The notes: generated by a model from the letters alone, not told the origin. A DNA stretch of 47,451 nt from Candidatus Pacearchaeota archaeon (GCA_016866935.1 VGKS01000002.1:1-47451), one strand, 5' to 3'. Positions 7,815 through 16,836 are shown, numbered from the stretch's first letter. Numbers and translations: made by a program.

Positions 7815-8714
7815 ATGAGTTTCATAAAAAAGGCAGGTGTTTTTGTCCTTGCAGCAATTTCTATATCTCTAATTTTAGTTTTATCCTTCAGTTTCACATT
7901 AAACTCTTTTCTTTATTCTCAAATTTATTTCCAAGCTTTAGAAGAATCAGGAGTTTACGAATCTCTTCAAAATGGAATTGGCTCGGAAGAATTATTCTTT
8001 ATTTATATGCCAAATGGACCAAAGGCATTATTTGAAGACCTATTTTCTAAACTAATGTCTTATCTTAGGTTAGAAACAGATATTCTTGAATTAAAAGTTC
8101 AAATAAACGAAGAAAAACTAAGGAATTTCTTTTTAGATTATATAGGTACACTTCAACAATGTAGTGGTAATCAAGATCCATTTGGAGAAGAACCTTGCCT
8201 GCCAGAAGGAATTGATGTAGAAACATATCTTGACCTATACATAGAAAGTAAAAATCTAAATTTCTTTGATGAAACAGAAGTAGACTTAGTAAATATATAT
8301 GGTATAGAAGAAGGTTCAGAAGGAAGACTAGCAATTGATAGTTTGAGAGAAAAAATAAGTTATTTCAAAACAGCCCACATAATTTCATTCATTATCTTGA
8401 TATTTATATTATCTTTAATTTTCTTGTTACAAAAAAATACAAGAAAGTTCCTAAGAACTATAGGAGTAATTACTATAGTTCCTGCATTTGCACTATACAT
8501 CGCAATTTACTATCTAAGCATTTTAAGGTCAGAGAATATTTTACCATTAAATGACCTGCTTACTCTGTCAATTTACAACGCGGTAAAAGAAGTTCTTTCA
8601 AACAAACTAATGGTTTGCATGATTATTTTGCTAGTTGTAGGAATAAGTTCAATGGTTCTTTCATTTGTAGTAAAACAAAAACAAATCCCCAAGAAAGTTG
8701 TGACTTCAAAATAG
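7815..8714 (+). CDS. Membrane protein with large external domain
   Basis: One N-terminal hydrophobic helix (residues about 8-32) is followed by an acidic domain of about 150 residues containing two cysteines (LQQCSGNQDPFGEEPCLPEG), which may form a disulfide outside the cell. Three more membrane helices follow (about 190-208, 215-235, 262-288) and then a short basic tail. The start is 66 nt after the initiator tRNA. The overall plan recalls uncharacterised archaeal membrane proteins; no enzymatic motif is seen. Function unknown. Confidence 0.65.
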   Translation: MSFIKKAGVFVLAAISISLILVLSFSFTLNSFLYSQIYFQALEESGVYESLQNGIGSEELFFIYMPNGPKALFEDLFSKLMSYLRLETDILELKVQINEEKLRNFFLDYIGTLQQCSGNQDPFGEEPCLPEGIDVETYLDLYIESKNLNFFDETEVDLVNIYGIEEGSEGRLAIDSLREKISYFKTAHIISFIILIFILSLIFLLQKNTRKFLRTIGVITIVPAFALYIAIYYLSILRSENILPLNDLLTLSIYNAVKEVLSNKLMVCMIILLVVGISSMVLSFVVKQKQIPKKVVTSK

Positions 8715-8748
8715 AAACTTTTATATATCTTAAAATTTTCAAATAATT

Positions 8749-8871
8749 ATGTGTATGGCATGTCCTTCAGAGAGAGTATCGCAATATGCTCGTACTAGTG
8801 AAAACAGTCCTGAAATGATGATAGTCCCAAGAAAATATATGAATCAGCAAGGATACAGACAAACAGCTTAA
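8749..8871 (+). CDS. 40-residue protein with N-terminal CxxC
   Basis: Too short for the ORF track. The frame reads MCMACPSERVSQYARTSENS... and ends in QQGYRQTA before TAA. The ATG lies about 25 nt after a strong TATA box (TTTATATAT, 8720-8728), as expected for a leaderless gene. It begins with a CxxC pair two residues from the N-terminus. No family recognised; the promoter position and open frame are the only support. Confidence 0.45.
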   Translation: MCMACPSERVSQYARTSENSPEMMIVPRKYMNQQGYRQTA

Positions 8872-8921
8872 TTTACAAGAATTTCAATAATCTTTAAATA
8901 AGAAATTAATCTCCTTAATTT

Positions 8922-9494
8922 ATGGTTTTAACAACAGCCCATTCAACTAAAATTTGTCTGGACACAAACTATCCATCATTAGAAGAAGCATTAGAACAAA
9001 GAATAAAAGATAATGACGGCCCAGATTTATGGGAAAAAGATATAAGAACTGGGGATTTCGTTCTTTATGCCCCTCAATCAAAACCACTTCTAATCCAAGG
9101 GTCTGCTATAAGAGGAAAGGATATACAAGTACATGAGTTAAACTCAGATGAATTATATGTTGATAAAAAATTTGTAAGAAGATTCAGAGAAAGTTTTCTA
9201 CCATTTCCTGTCATTCCACTATGGGTAGACTCAGATAACGCCAGAGATTTTAAATATAATATTGTTGGAAAAAAACAATTATCTCGTTATATAGAAGTCA
9301 CAAATGAAAATTATGGGATTGACAGAATACAAATATTTGCTTTAGGTTTACATAATCTGGTAAATACAAAAAAAGCACCATTCCTAAGACAAATCAAATT
9401 ATTGGGTGTTCAAGAAGGCAATTTCAACAAGGCAGGAATATGTGCAAGTGCACCCCCAAGATTTTTAGATATGCATAACCCTAAAACTCTTTAA
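8922..9494 (+). CDS. Hypothetical protein
   Basis: A 190-residue soluble protein without recognised motifs. It is rich in charged and aromatic residues (e.g. PFPVIPLWVDSDNARDFKY) and has three cysteines that are not paired in a motif. The ATG follows a TATA-like CTTTAAATAAG about 30 nt upstream, so it has its own promoter. The RNase HII gene follows after 23 nt and may be co-transcribed. No function can be assigned. Confidence 0.6.
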   Translation: MVLTTAHSTKICLDTNYPSLEEALEQRIKDNDGPDLWEKDIRTGDFVLYAPQSKPLLIQGSAIRGKDIQVHELNSDELYVDKKFVRRFRESFLPFPVIPLWVDSDNARDFKYNIVGKKQLSRYIEVTNENYGIDRIQIFALGLHNLVNTKKAPFLRQIKLLGVQEGNFNKAGICASAPPRFLDMHNPKTL

Positions 9495-9517
9495 ATAAAC
9501 TAATTCATTATCAGAAC

Positions 9518-10186
9518 ATGTACTTATTAGGAATAGATGATGCAGGTCGCGGACCTATTTTAGGTCCAATGTATCTCGCGGGTGTTATGATAAAAGAAGC
9601 TGAAAACACTAAGTTAAAACAGATAGGCGCCAAAGATTCCAAACTTCTAATTCATAGTCAAAGAATAAAAATAGCAAAGGAAATAGAAAAAATATCTAAA
9701 TTTCATATAGTAGAGAGTTCTCCAGAAGAAATTGACAAAGCGGTAGAAACAATAAATCTGAACACTTTAGAAGCAAAAAAAGCAGCTGAAATTATTAATA
9801 AGTTAAACAATAAAAAAGACAAAATAAAGGTAATAGTAGATTGTCCTTCAGTAAACACTCTTGCATGGAAGAATAAAATGATTTCTTTTATTGAGCATAA
9901 AGATAATCTAACAATATTCTGCGAACATAAAGCAGATTTCAATCATCCAATAGTTAGTGCAGCTTCAATTCTGGCAAAAGTAGCACGAGAAGAGTCAGTA
10001 GAGAAGATAAAGAAACAGTTTGGAAATATTGGCTCGGGATATCCTTCAGATCCAATAACTATAGATTTCATTAAATCTCAAGGAAAGGACTTAGAAGAAA
10101 CAGGAATTGTAAGAACAAGTTGGGCTACATGGAAGAAACTATTCCCTCAATCAAGCAAAAGCAATAAACAAAGTAAACTTTTCTAA
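9518..10186 (+). CDS. rnhB: Ribonuclease HII
   Basis: Hydrolyses RNA in RNA-DNA hybrids and removes single ribonucleotides from DNA. The N-terminal signature is GIDDAGRGPILGPM, followed by VIVDCPSVN and DFNHPIVSAASILAKVAREE, and a C-terminal GSGYPSDP motif, in the standard order for RNase HII. Position 8 is Asp where most members have Glu (GIDEAGRGP); this residue is one of the four metal-binding acids, so the change is conservative but in the active site. Length (222 aa) is normal. It ends just before the convergent purA-like gene. Confidence 0.92.
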   Translation: MYLLGIDDAGRGPILGPMYLAGVMIKEAENTKLKQIGAKDSKLLIHSQRIKIAKEIEKISKFHIVESSPEEIDKAVETINLNTLEAKKAAEIINKLNNKKDKIKVIVDCPSVNTLAWKNKMISFIEHKDNLTIFCEHKADFNHPIVSAASILAKVAREESVEKIKKQFGNIGSGYPSDPITIDFIKSQGKDLEETGIVRTSWATWKKLFPQSSKSNKQSKLF

Positions 10187-11506
10187 TTATCTATGAACAA
10201 CACCCTCAAATAATATGTCTTCAACTGTAAGAACATCATCTATCCCAGGACCATAACCATGAGCAACAAATTTAACTCCTATTAATTCTTCTATTCTTCT
10301 AACAAAATCAGCCGCTGGTTTTGTCAAACCCTTTCCATCGATGAATCTATCCCAAGATGGATGTTCCTCAAATACTGGTTTGGCTCTAGCTATTACTTGT
10401 CTATTGTGGAAAGACTTATCCCACTTGGTATGCCTTACTCCATCAACATCATATGCTACCACTATTTTGACTGGAAGTCCCTCTCTAGCAAGATCTTCCA
10501 TTCTATCTCCACAGCTACTTATGAACCTGTCAAGTTCAGCCCCTTTGACAGCATGTTTTAATGCAACTACATCAAGCCATCCTAAGCTTCTCGGTTTACC
10601 AGTAACTGTCCCCCTTTCCTCCCATTTATCTCTTAATCTTGCTTCAAGATCAGAGTCTTGTATTTGACCTATAAATGGCCTATCTCCACCAATACTACTT
10701 TCATAAAACTTCACCACCCCAATTCTTTTATTCAATGAAATTGGAGGAGTAGCTGATCCAGAAGAGGTAACCCCTGGATAAAGTCCTTTATCTATATCAA
10801 GTTGGAATCCTTGTGCCCCCTCAAGCAAAACGAATCTTCTATCTTCAGCCAATACATCTTCTTGTAACACACAATAGTCTCTTAATGCAGCAACTAGTGG
10901 CCTGTAAGAGTCAGCCAAATTCTCAATAGAAGAATGAGGTTCAGGAGCACCAAGAGGAAATCTTTTGCTTAAAGCCTCAATAAAACCTTCTCTATCTAAA
11001 AATTCAGCAAATCTTACTCCAACTCTTCCCGCTTTATCGACCGCAGTTTGTTTAATGCCCCTTCCAGTAGATTTATGCTTACCATCTGTTCTAACGCTAT
11101 TACTTGAGTCATCTTTCACATGGTAGTCCAAAGTCATATGAGCATTAGAAGCTATACCAAATCTTTCAGGAGTTATTTCCACGCCTTTTTCCCTCAAACT
11201 CTGAATTTCTCTAACAAGCCTAGTAGGATCTATGAATGTTCCTTCCCCCATTAAATTGTAAGTTCCTTTAACAAGTATTCCAGATGGGACTTGACTTAGA
11301 GCATATTTTACGCGACCTATCCAGGCAGTATGTCCTGCTCCAGCTCCACCTTGATATCTCATCACTAAAACAGGAAGTTCGAGGCTACTAGAACTAGCCA
11401 ACTCATTCGCTAATTGAACCGCTCTTTTAGCTAAGTAAACAACCCTCACACCCTTTCCTTCATCACCTGTTTGTGCTCCTTCAACAGCAATCCTATAAGT
11501 GTACAT
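10187..11506 (-). CDS. purA: Adenylosuccinate synthetase-like enzyme (divergent PurA)
   Basis: PurA makes adenylosuccinate from IMP, aspartate and GTP. Motifs in order: GDEGKG with the catalytic Asp, QGGAGAGHT with the catalytic His (usual QGGNNAGHT), STGRGI, LLEGAQG, GVTSS, and TGKPRSLGWLD (usual TGRPRRCGW). The Asp/IMP-binding Arg positions are partly changed to Lys and Ser, and there is an insert after the first helix. The track starts at an upstream ATG inside TTTAAATA, which is better read as the TATA box. The ATG at 11506 is about 28 nt after it and gives 439 aa. No other purine gene is in the window. Confidence 0.82.
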   Translation of the reverse strand: MYTYRIAVEGAQTGDEGKGVRVVYLAKRAVQLANELASSSSLELPVLVMRYQGGAGAGHTAWIGRVKYALSQVPSGILVKGTYNLMGEGTFIDPTRLVREIQSLREKGVEITPERFGIASNAHMTLDYHVKDDSSNSVRTDGKHKSTGRGIKQTAVDKAGRVGVRFAEFLDREGFIEALSKRFPLGAPEPHSSIENLADSYRPLVAALRDYCVLQEDVLAEDRRFVLLEGAQGFQLDIDKGLYPGVTSSGSATPPISLNKRIGVVKFYESSIGGDRPFIGQIQDSDLEARLRDKWEERGTVTGKPRSLGWLDVVALKHAVKGAELDRFISSCGDRMEDLAREGLPVKIVVAYDVDGVRHTKWDKSFHNRQVIARAKPVFEEHPSWDRFIDGKGLTKPAADFVRRIEELIGVKFVAHGYGPGIDDVLTVEDILFEGVVHR

Positions 11507-11609
11507 CTTGACTAACCAATAAAATTGATATTTAAACATTCATACAATCTAAAATAACTACACCAATAATACCGACAACATTTAAAATATTGAATTCTAG
11601 CTTATTGGA

Positions 11610-14588
11610 ATGACATATGTCAAAAAGATGGTGATTCAAGGATTCAAATCCTTCGCAAAGAGAACAGAAGTTATATTTGATCCAGGAATCAATACAGTTG
11701 TGGGTCCAAATGGTTCAGGAAAGTCCAATGTGTCAGATGCATTATGTTTTGCTCTGGGAAGATTATCTGCTAAATCAATACGTGCAGAAAGAACAACAAA
11801 CCTTCTTTTTTCAGGAACAAAGTTAGTAAAACCAGCGAGAGAAGCTTTCGTTGAAGTAACGTTTGATAATTCTCAAAAAACATTCAATCTTCCGACAGAC
11901 GAAGTTACAATATCTAGGATAATAAGGTCTAATGGTCAAGGTATCTATAAAATTAATAATGAAATAAAAAACAGAGGAGACATAATAGAATTATTAGCCC
12001 ATGCAGGAATAGACCCCCATGGTTTCAATCTAGTCCTACAAGGTCAGATACAATCCATAGTAAAAATGCATCCAGAAGAAAGAAGGAAAGTAATAGAGGA
12101 AGTATCCGGAATATCGGTTTATGAAGCAAGAAAAGAAAAATCATTACATGAATTAGAAAAGACAGAAGAAAGATTAAAGGAAATAGGAGCAGTATTAAGA
12201 GAAAGAAAATCATTTCTTAATAACCTAGAAAAAGAAAGATCTCAAGCACTAAAATATAAAGATTTAGAAGAAACAATTAATAGATGCCGTTACTCAATTT
12301 TAGTTAAGAAAATACTAGAAGTTCAGAAAGAAATTGACTCAGCTAAAAAATCATTAGAAGAAAAGAAAAATCAAAGAGAGAAAATTAAGACCAATTTATC
12401 AGAAATTCAAACAGAAATTGACTCAATGACTGCAAAGATAAATGAAATGAATTCTATGATAAAGAAATCAAGCGGAGTTGAACGTGAAACATTACAAGAA
12501 AGAATAAATGTTCTACGTGGAGAGATAGAAGGTCTAAAAGTAAGGATAGAAGCAACTCAAAAAAGAAAGATAGAATTCGAAAAGAGAATAGAACACCTTA
12601 AAGCATCAGTTCCTGAATATAGAAGGGAAATAGAAGAATTAAGCAAAGAATCTCCTATGCTTGCAAAAAAACAAGAAGAAATAAAGAGAAAAAAAGCAGA
12701 ATTAGTGGCATTAGAAGATCAAAAGAATAAACTTTTATCTGTAAAGACTGAATTATATTCAATTAAAGAAAGGTTAAAAGAAAAAGAATCTAGAAATCAC
12801 AAGTTGGAGGTCGAATCAGACTCATTGCTCAAACAAATAGAGAATATTTCACGTGAATTCCAGTTTAAGACAGAAGAAGAATGTCAGAATAAAATATTTA
12901 ATCTTGAAAAAGAATCTGACTCCGCAAGACTAGAAGTTGAAATTTTTGCTAAAAAGGAAATTGAACATAATAGGGCTTTAGCAGCCAGTGAATCACAGAT
13001 AAGAACAGCTGAGAAGATAAAAGAGCAAATCCTAAAAATAGATATCTGCCCATTATGTCAAAACCAAATGACTGCTCAACATATAGAGCATGTTACTAGA
13101 GATTCTCTAAATAAAATAGAAGAAGGAAAATTAGCTATTGAAAAAGAAACCTATAATATAAAAGAGTTAAGACAAAAAAGAGAAAACTTAAACAAAAAGG
13201 CATTTGAATTAAATCAATTAATAAGTAAATTAAAGCATGAATATTCAAATCACAAGATTGCTAATGAAAAACAGCGCTATCTTAAATCAATTCTGGTGGA
13301 AACAGATGTGATAAAGAAAGAAATATCAAATCTAAGCGCTAAGAAAGAAGGACTAGAGAACAAGTCTATCGACGTCACCTCAATAACGGAACAATATAAC
13401 TCTAAATTAAGGGAAATAGAAGAAATATCTTCAAGAACAACTGAAAATCTAGACCAAACTCTGAAATTCAAAGAACATGAATTAGAAAATATCCTTGAAA
13501 ACATCAAAAACTCTGAAAAAGGACTTGAAGAGTTACATGAAGAAATAGTAAATATGAAAGAAAGACTTGAAGAAAAGAGTTCATTCCTTTCTTCTAAAGA
13601 AGCAGAAGAGAGTGAATTAAATAAAAAGTTTAAGAAGCTTTTTGAAGACAGAGATAAAATACAATCTCAAATCCAAGAAAATAATTATGATATTTCAGAG
13701 AGAAGAACGGAAATATCTCAGATTACAGACCAGATAAATTATATTGAAATAGGAATAGCAAAATTATCAGCTTCTCAAGAGTCCATTCAAATAGAATTAA
13801 AAGATGTCCCAGAATCCGAGCCTATAAGGGCAAGTATTGAAGTATTGCAACAAAAGTTAGAGAAGGCTAAACAAGATATGCACGAAATTGGAGCAATTAA
13901 TATGAGGGCTCTAGAGGTATACGAACAAATCAAAATAGAGTATGATAAAGTAAATGAAAAGGTAGAAACTCTTCAGAAAGAAAAAGAGGAGATTCTTAGA
14001 ATTATTGTTGAAATAGATCAAAAGAAGAAAAAGACATTTATGAAGACATACAAAGGAATTAATGAACTATTTACAAGAAATGCTTCAGAACTTTATAGTA
14101 AGGGTAAAGCTTTCATGAAACTCGAAAACGAAGAAGACATATTCCAGGGAGGAGTAGACATAGTTATACAACTTGGAAAGGGTAAATACTTTGATTCTGG
14201 CTCATTGTCAGGCGGAGAGCAAACACTTATTGCTCTATCAATGCTTTTCGCTATACAAGAGTTCAAACCTTATCATTTCTATGTATTCGATGAAATAGAT
14301 GCGGCTCTAGACAAGCGTAACTCAGAAAGACTAGCAGGTCTAATTAACAAGTATATTAGAGCAGGTCAATACATAATTGTTACGCACAACGATGCCTTAA
14401 TAATGAACTCCCAGTTCATTTATGGGGTGAGTATGCACGATGGAATATCAAAAGTCCTAAGCTTAAAACTAGACAAAGAAATACAAAAATCAGTTCAAAA
14501 CGAATTAAATAATCAATCGCAAGATCAAAATTATCAACAAAACTCAGAGAATAGTATCAATCCTCAATCTCCTAATGAGGTTCAATAA
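11610..14588 (+). CDS. SMC-type ATPase with Rad50-like zinc hook
   Basis: The N-terminal head is of SMC type: MVIQGFKSFAKRTEV, Walker A GPNGSGKS (32-39), then LVLQGQIQSIVKMHPEERRKVIEEVSGI. The C-terminal head has signature LSGGEQ (866-871) and Walker B VFDEID with D894 and E895. Two long coiled coils lie between. At the midpoint, where SMC proteins have a globular hinge of about 150 residues, there is only CPLC (C480, C483), the zinc-hook motif of Rad50. The length of 992 aa against about 1150-1200 fits loss of the hinge. Dimerisation through Zn is inferred. The gene is divergent from purA and no scpA or scpB lies next to it. Confidence 0.88.
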   Translation: MTYVKKMVIQGFKSFAKRTEVIFDPGINTVVGPNGSGKSNVSDALCFALGRLSAKSIRAERTTNLLFSGTKLVKPAREAFVEVTFDNSQKTFNLPTDEVTISRIIRSNGQGIYKINNEIKNRGDIIELLAHAGIDPHGFNLVLQGQIQSIVKMHPEERRKVIEEVSGISVYEARKEKSLHELEKTEERLKEIGAVLRERKSFLNNLEKERSQALKYKDLEETINRCRYSILVKKILEVQKEIDSAKKSLEEKKNQREKIKTNLSEIQTEIDSMTAKINEMNSMIKKSSGVERETLQERINVLRGEIEGLKVRIEATQKRKIEFEKRIEHLKASVPEYRREIEELSKESPMLAKKQEEIKRKKAELVALEDQKNKLLSVKTELYSIKERLKEKESRNHKLEVESDSLLKQIENISREFQFKTEEECQNKIFNLEKESDSARLEVEIFAKKEIEHNRALAASESQIRTAEKIKEQILKIDICPLCQNQMTAQHIEHVTRDSLNKIEEGKLAIEKETYNIKELRQKRENLNKKAFELNQLISKLKHEYSNHKIANEKQRYLKSILVETDVIKKEISNLSAKKEGLENKSIDVTSITEQYNSKLREIEEISSRTTENLDQTLKFKEHELENILENIKNSEKGLEELHEEIVNMKERLEEKSSFLSSKEAEESELNKKFKKLFEDRDKIQSQIQENNYDISERRTEISQITDQINYIEIGIAKLSASQESIQIELKDVPESEPIRASIEVLQQKLEKAKQDMHEIGAINMRALEVYEQIKIEYDKVNEKVETLQKEKEEILRIIVEIDQKKKKTFMKTYKGINELFTRNASELYSKGKAFMKLENEEDIFQGGVDIVIQLGKGKYFDSGSLSGGEQTLIALSMLFAIQEFKPYHFYVFDEIDAALDKRNSERLAGLINKYIRAGQYIIVTHNDALIMNSQFIYGVSMHDGISKVLSLKLDKEIQKSVQNELNNQSQDQNYQQNSENSINPQSPNEVQ

Positions 14589-14619
14589 TTATATCCATTT
14601 ACGGGCTTTCTTTTCAATA

Positions 14620-14880
14620 TTATATGCAATAGTTATTGCAATCAAAATTACAGAGATAAGTTAAAATAAAACTAATGAAATGATAATCCATATCCTTACT
14701 CAAAGATAATACAACTATGCTGTACCAAGTTACAATAGATATGCTTCCAGCTATTGCGGAACCGGTCAAAACAGATTGGGCGCAGTATTTTGTACCTTTT
14801 ATGACGCACTTATCCAAATGAGGAGAGACTAATCTCTGCAAATATATTCCATTTAAAGTAACAATAAAAACCAGGCTCAT
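14620..14880 (-). CDS. Membrane protein, C-terminal half of a split gene
   Basis: Two membrane helices (MSLVFIVTLNGIYLQRLV and AGSISIVTWYSIVVLSL) and a Cys-containing tail. Its ATG overlaps the stop of the next frame (14877-15131) as ATGA. Read through, LFITK-MSLVFIVTLNG looks like one continuous helix boundary of a four-helix membrane protein, requiring one extra A in the AAA before the ATG. Either the two halves are made separately by coupled translation or a single gene has a one-base deletion. Function unknown. Confidence 0.5.
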   Translation of the reverse strand: MSLVFIVTLNGIYLQRLVSPHLDKCVIKGTKYCAQSVLTGSAIAGSISIVTWYSIVVLSLSKDMDYHFISFILTYLCNFDCNNYCI

Positions 14881-15131
14881 TTAGTAATAAATAAAGGGCT
14901 AGATAGTAGGGCTTTATTTTGTAAAACAAGCAATATTCCTGTCAAGTATATTGCAACTAAAGAAATATTTATCAAATTGCCTATCAAAGGGTAAATTGAT
15001 ACAAGAGTCCTCTCAAGCTTCTTCTTTCTTAAACCAACTATGTGTAAATAATCAACTAAAGTCGCAGAACCAACAGCAACCATTGCTGCAATAATATGAA
15101 ATATTACAGTAATCAAAAAAACATCAACCAT
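14877..15131 (-). CDS. Membrane protein, N-terminal half of a split gene
   Basis: Two membrane helices (VFLITVIFHIIAAMVAVGSATLVDYLHIVGL and IYPLIGNLINISLVAIYLTGILLVL) with conserved-looking polar residues inside the membrane (H-x8-G-x6-D-x2-H), as found in small heme or metal membrane proteins. It ends LLSSPLFITK, directly at the start of the next frame through an ATGA overlap. Together the halves would make about 170 residues. No family name can be given with confidence. Confidence 0.5.
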   Translation of the reverse strand: MVDVFLITVIFHIIAAMVAVGSATLVDYLHIVGLRKKKLERTLVSIYPLIGNLINISLVAIYLTGILLVLQNKALLSSPLFITK

Positions 15132-15207
15132 AAAAATAAATAGGTTCTATCTTTAAAACCCCCTCTACCTAAAGTCCCAAAATAAAAAATAAAAATTGGG
15201 TAGGTAA

Positions 15208-16422
15208 TTAGTAATAGCTTTCGCCAGATTCGTTAGCTTTCGCAGGCTTTCTAGTTAGCAATACTATAAGAACCACAAGCAATACAACAAATACTATTGC
15301 AAGTATAATTGTAAGAACAACAGCAGCGTTTCCGCCAACTGATCTTCCTTCAACATTTGCAACAAAGCTCTTTTCTCCAACAACATTGTTTTCAGAGTCA
15401 AGAACAGTAACCTTGAAGTTGTAAGATCCTTCTCTAGCAGCCATAGCTGTCATGTCGACAGTCTTGCTTGAGCCAGCAGGAACAACAACTACAGAATCAT
15501 CGAAATCAACAGTCAAGCCGTTGTCTGATTCAGTTACTAAGTTGTATACTAAGATTCTATTACCAGAGTTCACAATTGTCAAACTGTATAATCCTTCAGA
15601 TCCAGCAGAGAATGTTCTGCTTGATGGAGAAGCAATCATAGCACTGTTTGAGTTTCCACTTACAATTTCAACTCTTCTAACAGAAACTGTTTCAGAATCG
15701 GAGTTGTATGCTTTAACTTCAACTGTGTAGAGACCAGGAGCAGCGCTTGAAGGGATTGCTAAAAGGATTCTTCCTTCTATTGAATCATCTTCAATTTCGT
15801 TATTCACTGACTCGTTAGCAGCAAGGTCTTCAAGGAAGACTCTTTTACTTACTGTGCCGTAGCCAGGGATGTCAATGCTTGCGATAACAAATGTATCTCG
15901 TGCAACATAACGACCGCGGTTCTTTACAACTACTTCAACTGGCAAAACTTCTCCAGCGCTTATTCTTGAAGGGCTTTCTACTGAAAGGAATTCAAGAGCA
16001 TAGCTTTCTCTTTGTACTACAAAGACTGCTGTGAAAGTTGTTCCGCCAAGTTGGTTTTCAACTTTAACTTCCAAGATGAAATCTTCGTTTAAGTCGATAT
16101 CATATGGAACGTCGATTGAAAGTCTCTTGCTGTATGTTCCACCAGCAATAACATCAAAACGACTTGTTGTGTCGGAAAGACTTGGTTCTCCAAGAACTCT
16201 AGCTCTTACGCGTACATCGTTAGCATTTGCTATAGCGTTAAAGACAACGTCCATTTCTAGACTTTGTCCAGCATCTACTGCAAATCTTTGACCTTGTATC
16301 AGTGGAACTGAATCAATCTCAACATATGAAACTGTTGCGAAAGACTGAGCGCTAACAAAAGGTGCAACGAATAACATCGCAATTGCAATAACAAACAAAC
16401 CTACAAAGTTTTTTGTATTCAT
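15208..16422 (-). CDS. Surface protein with Ig-like beta domains and C-terminal anchor
   Basis: A clear signal peptide (FVGLFVIAIAMLFVAPFVSAQ) is followed by about 340 residues of repeated strand-rich domains. PSRISAGEVLPVEVVVKNRG and YSLTIVNSGNRILVYNLV match CARDB/NEW3-like folds of archaeal envelope proteins. A C-terminal membrane helix (AAVVLTIILAIVFVVLLVVLIVLL) and a short cytoplasmic tail follow. Codons here are richer in G and C than in neighbouring hypothetical genes, as is common for highly expressed genes. A TATA box (TTTATAAA, about 16469-16477) gives a leader of about 25 nt. Likely an abundant envelope protein. Confidence 0.75.
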   Translation of the reverse strand: MNTKNFVGLFVIAIAMLFVAPFVSAQSFATVSYVEIDSVPLIQGQRFAVDAGQSLEMDVVFNAIANANDVRVRARVLGEPSLSDTTSRFDVIAGGTYSKRLSIDVPYDIDLNEDFILEVKVENQLGGTTFTAVFVVQRESYALEFLSVESPSRISAGEVLPVEVVVKNRGRYVARDTFVIASIDIPGYGTVSKRVFLEDLAANESVNNEIEDDSIEGRILLAIPSSAAPGLYTVEVKAYNSDSETVSVRRVEIVSGNSNSAMIASPSSRTFSAGSEGLYSLTIVNSGNRILVYNLVTESDNGLTVDFDDSVVVVPAGSSKTVDMTAMAAREGSYNFKVTVLDSENNVVGEKSFVANVEGRSVGGNAAVVLTIILAIVFVVLLVVLIVLLTRKPAKANESGESYY

Positions 16423-16528
16423 TCTTAGTTATATCCAAAATTTAGTTAATTATGCTTAAAGTATGTGTTTTATAAACTTTCCGGTGATAACATTTTTACC
16501 TCTCTATATAGTGACAAAAACCTTTATT

Positions 16529-16538
16529 AAGTATACTT
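16529..16538. promoter_or_regulatory. Palindromic candidate operator AAGTATACTT
   Basis: A perfect 10-bp palindrome lies between the TATA-like CTTTATTA and the start codon of the small RHH-like gene at 16552, so a bound protein would block transcription. A related half (AAAGTATG) is found on the other side of the intergenic region. Autoregulation is inferred. Confidence 0.35.
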
Positions 16539-16551
16539 TAGGCTACTTTGT

Positions 16552-16779
16552 ATGGTTAAACCCTCAAATATAACAACAATCAAGCTTGATAAAGAGACTA
16601 AGTCGCGCTTAGACAAGCTTAAAATTCATGAAAAAGAGAGCTACGATGAGATCTTACAGAAGATTCTATACATCCTAAACCTATGTAAATCAGGCTCAAA
16701 TGAGGCTAAAGCAAGACTTATAGCAATAGATAAAGCAAAAGCTCTAAATCAGATAAAGAAACAATTAAAATCATCATAA
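16552..16779 (+). CDS. Small antitoxin-like DNA-binding protein
   Basis: The first 45 residues (NITTIKLDKETKSRLDKLKIHEKESYDEILQKILYIL) match the archaeal VapB-like/RHH-type pattern T-T-IKL-x-KET-x2-RL-x2-LK-x-H-x3-SYDE. A second helical, basic part follows. In other archaea such proteins often stand alone as regulators. The ATG lies about 25 nt after its TATA box and just after the AAGTATACTT palindrome. No toxin gene is adjacent. Confidence 0.65.
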   Translation: MVKPSNITTIKLDKETKSRLDKLKIHEKESYDEILQKILYILNLCKSGSNEAKARLIAIDKAKALNQIKKQLKSS

Positions 16780-16836
16780 AACCAATGGTTTTGTGATTAC
16801 AGTTGATAATCTGAATATTAAAGATTTCAACTAGTA

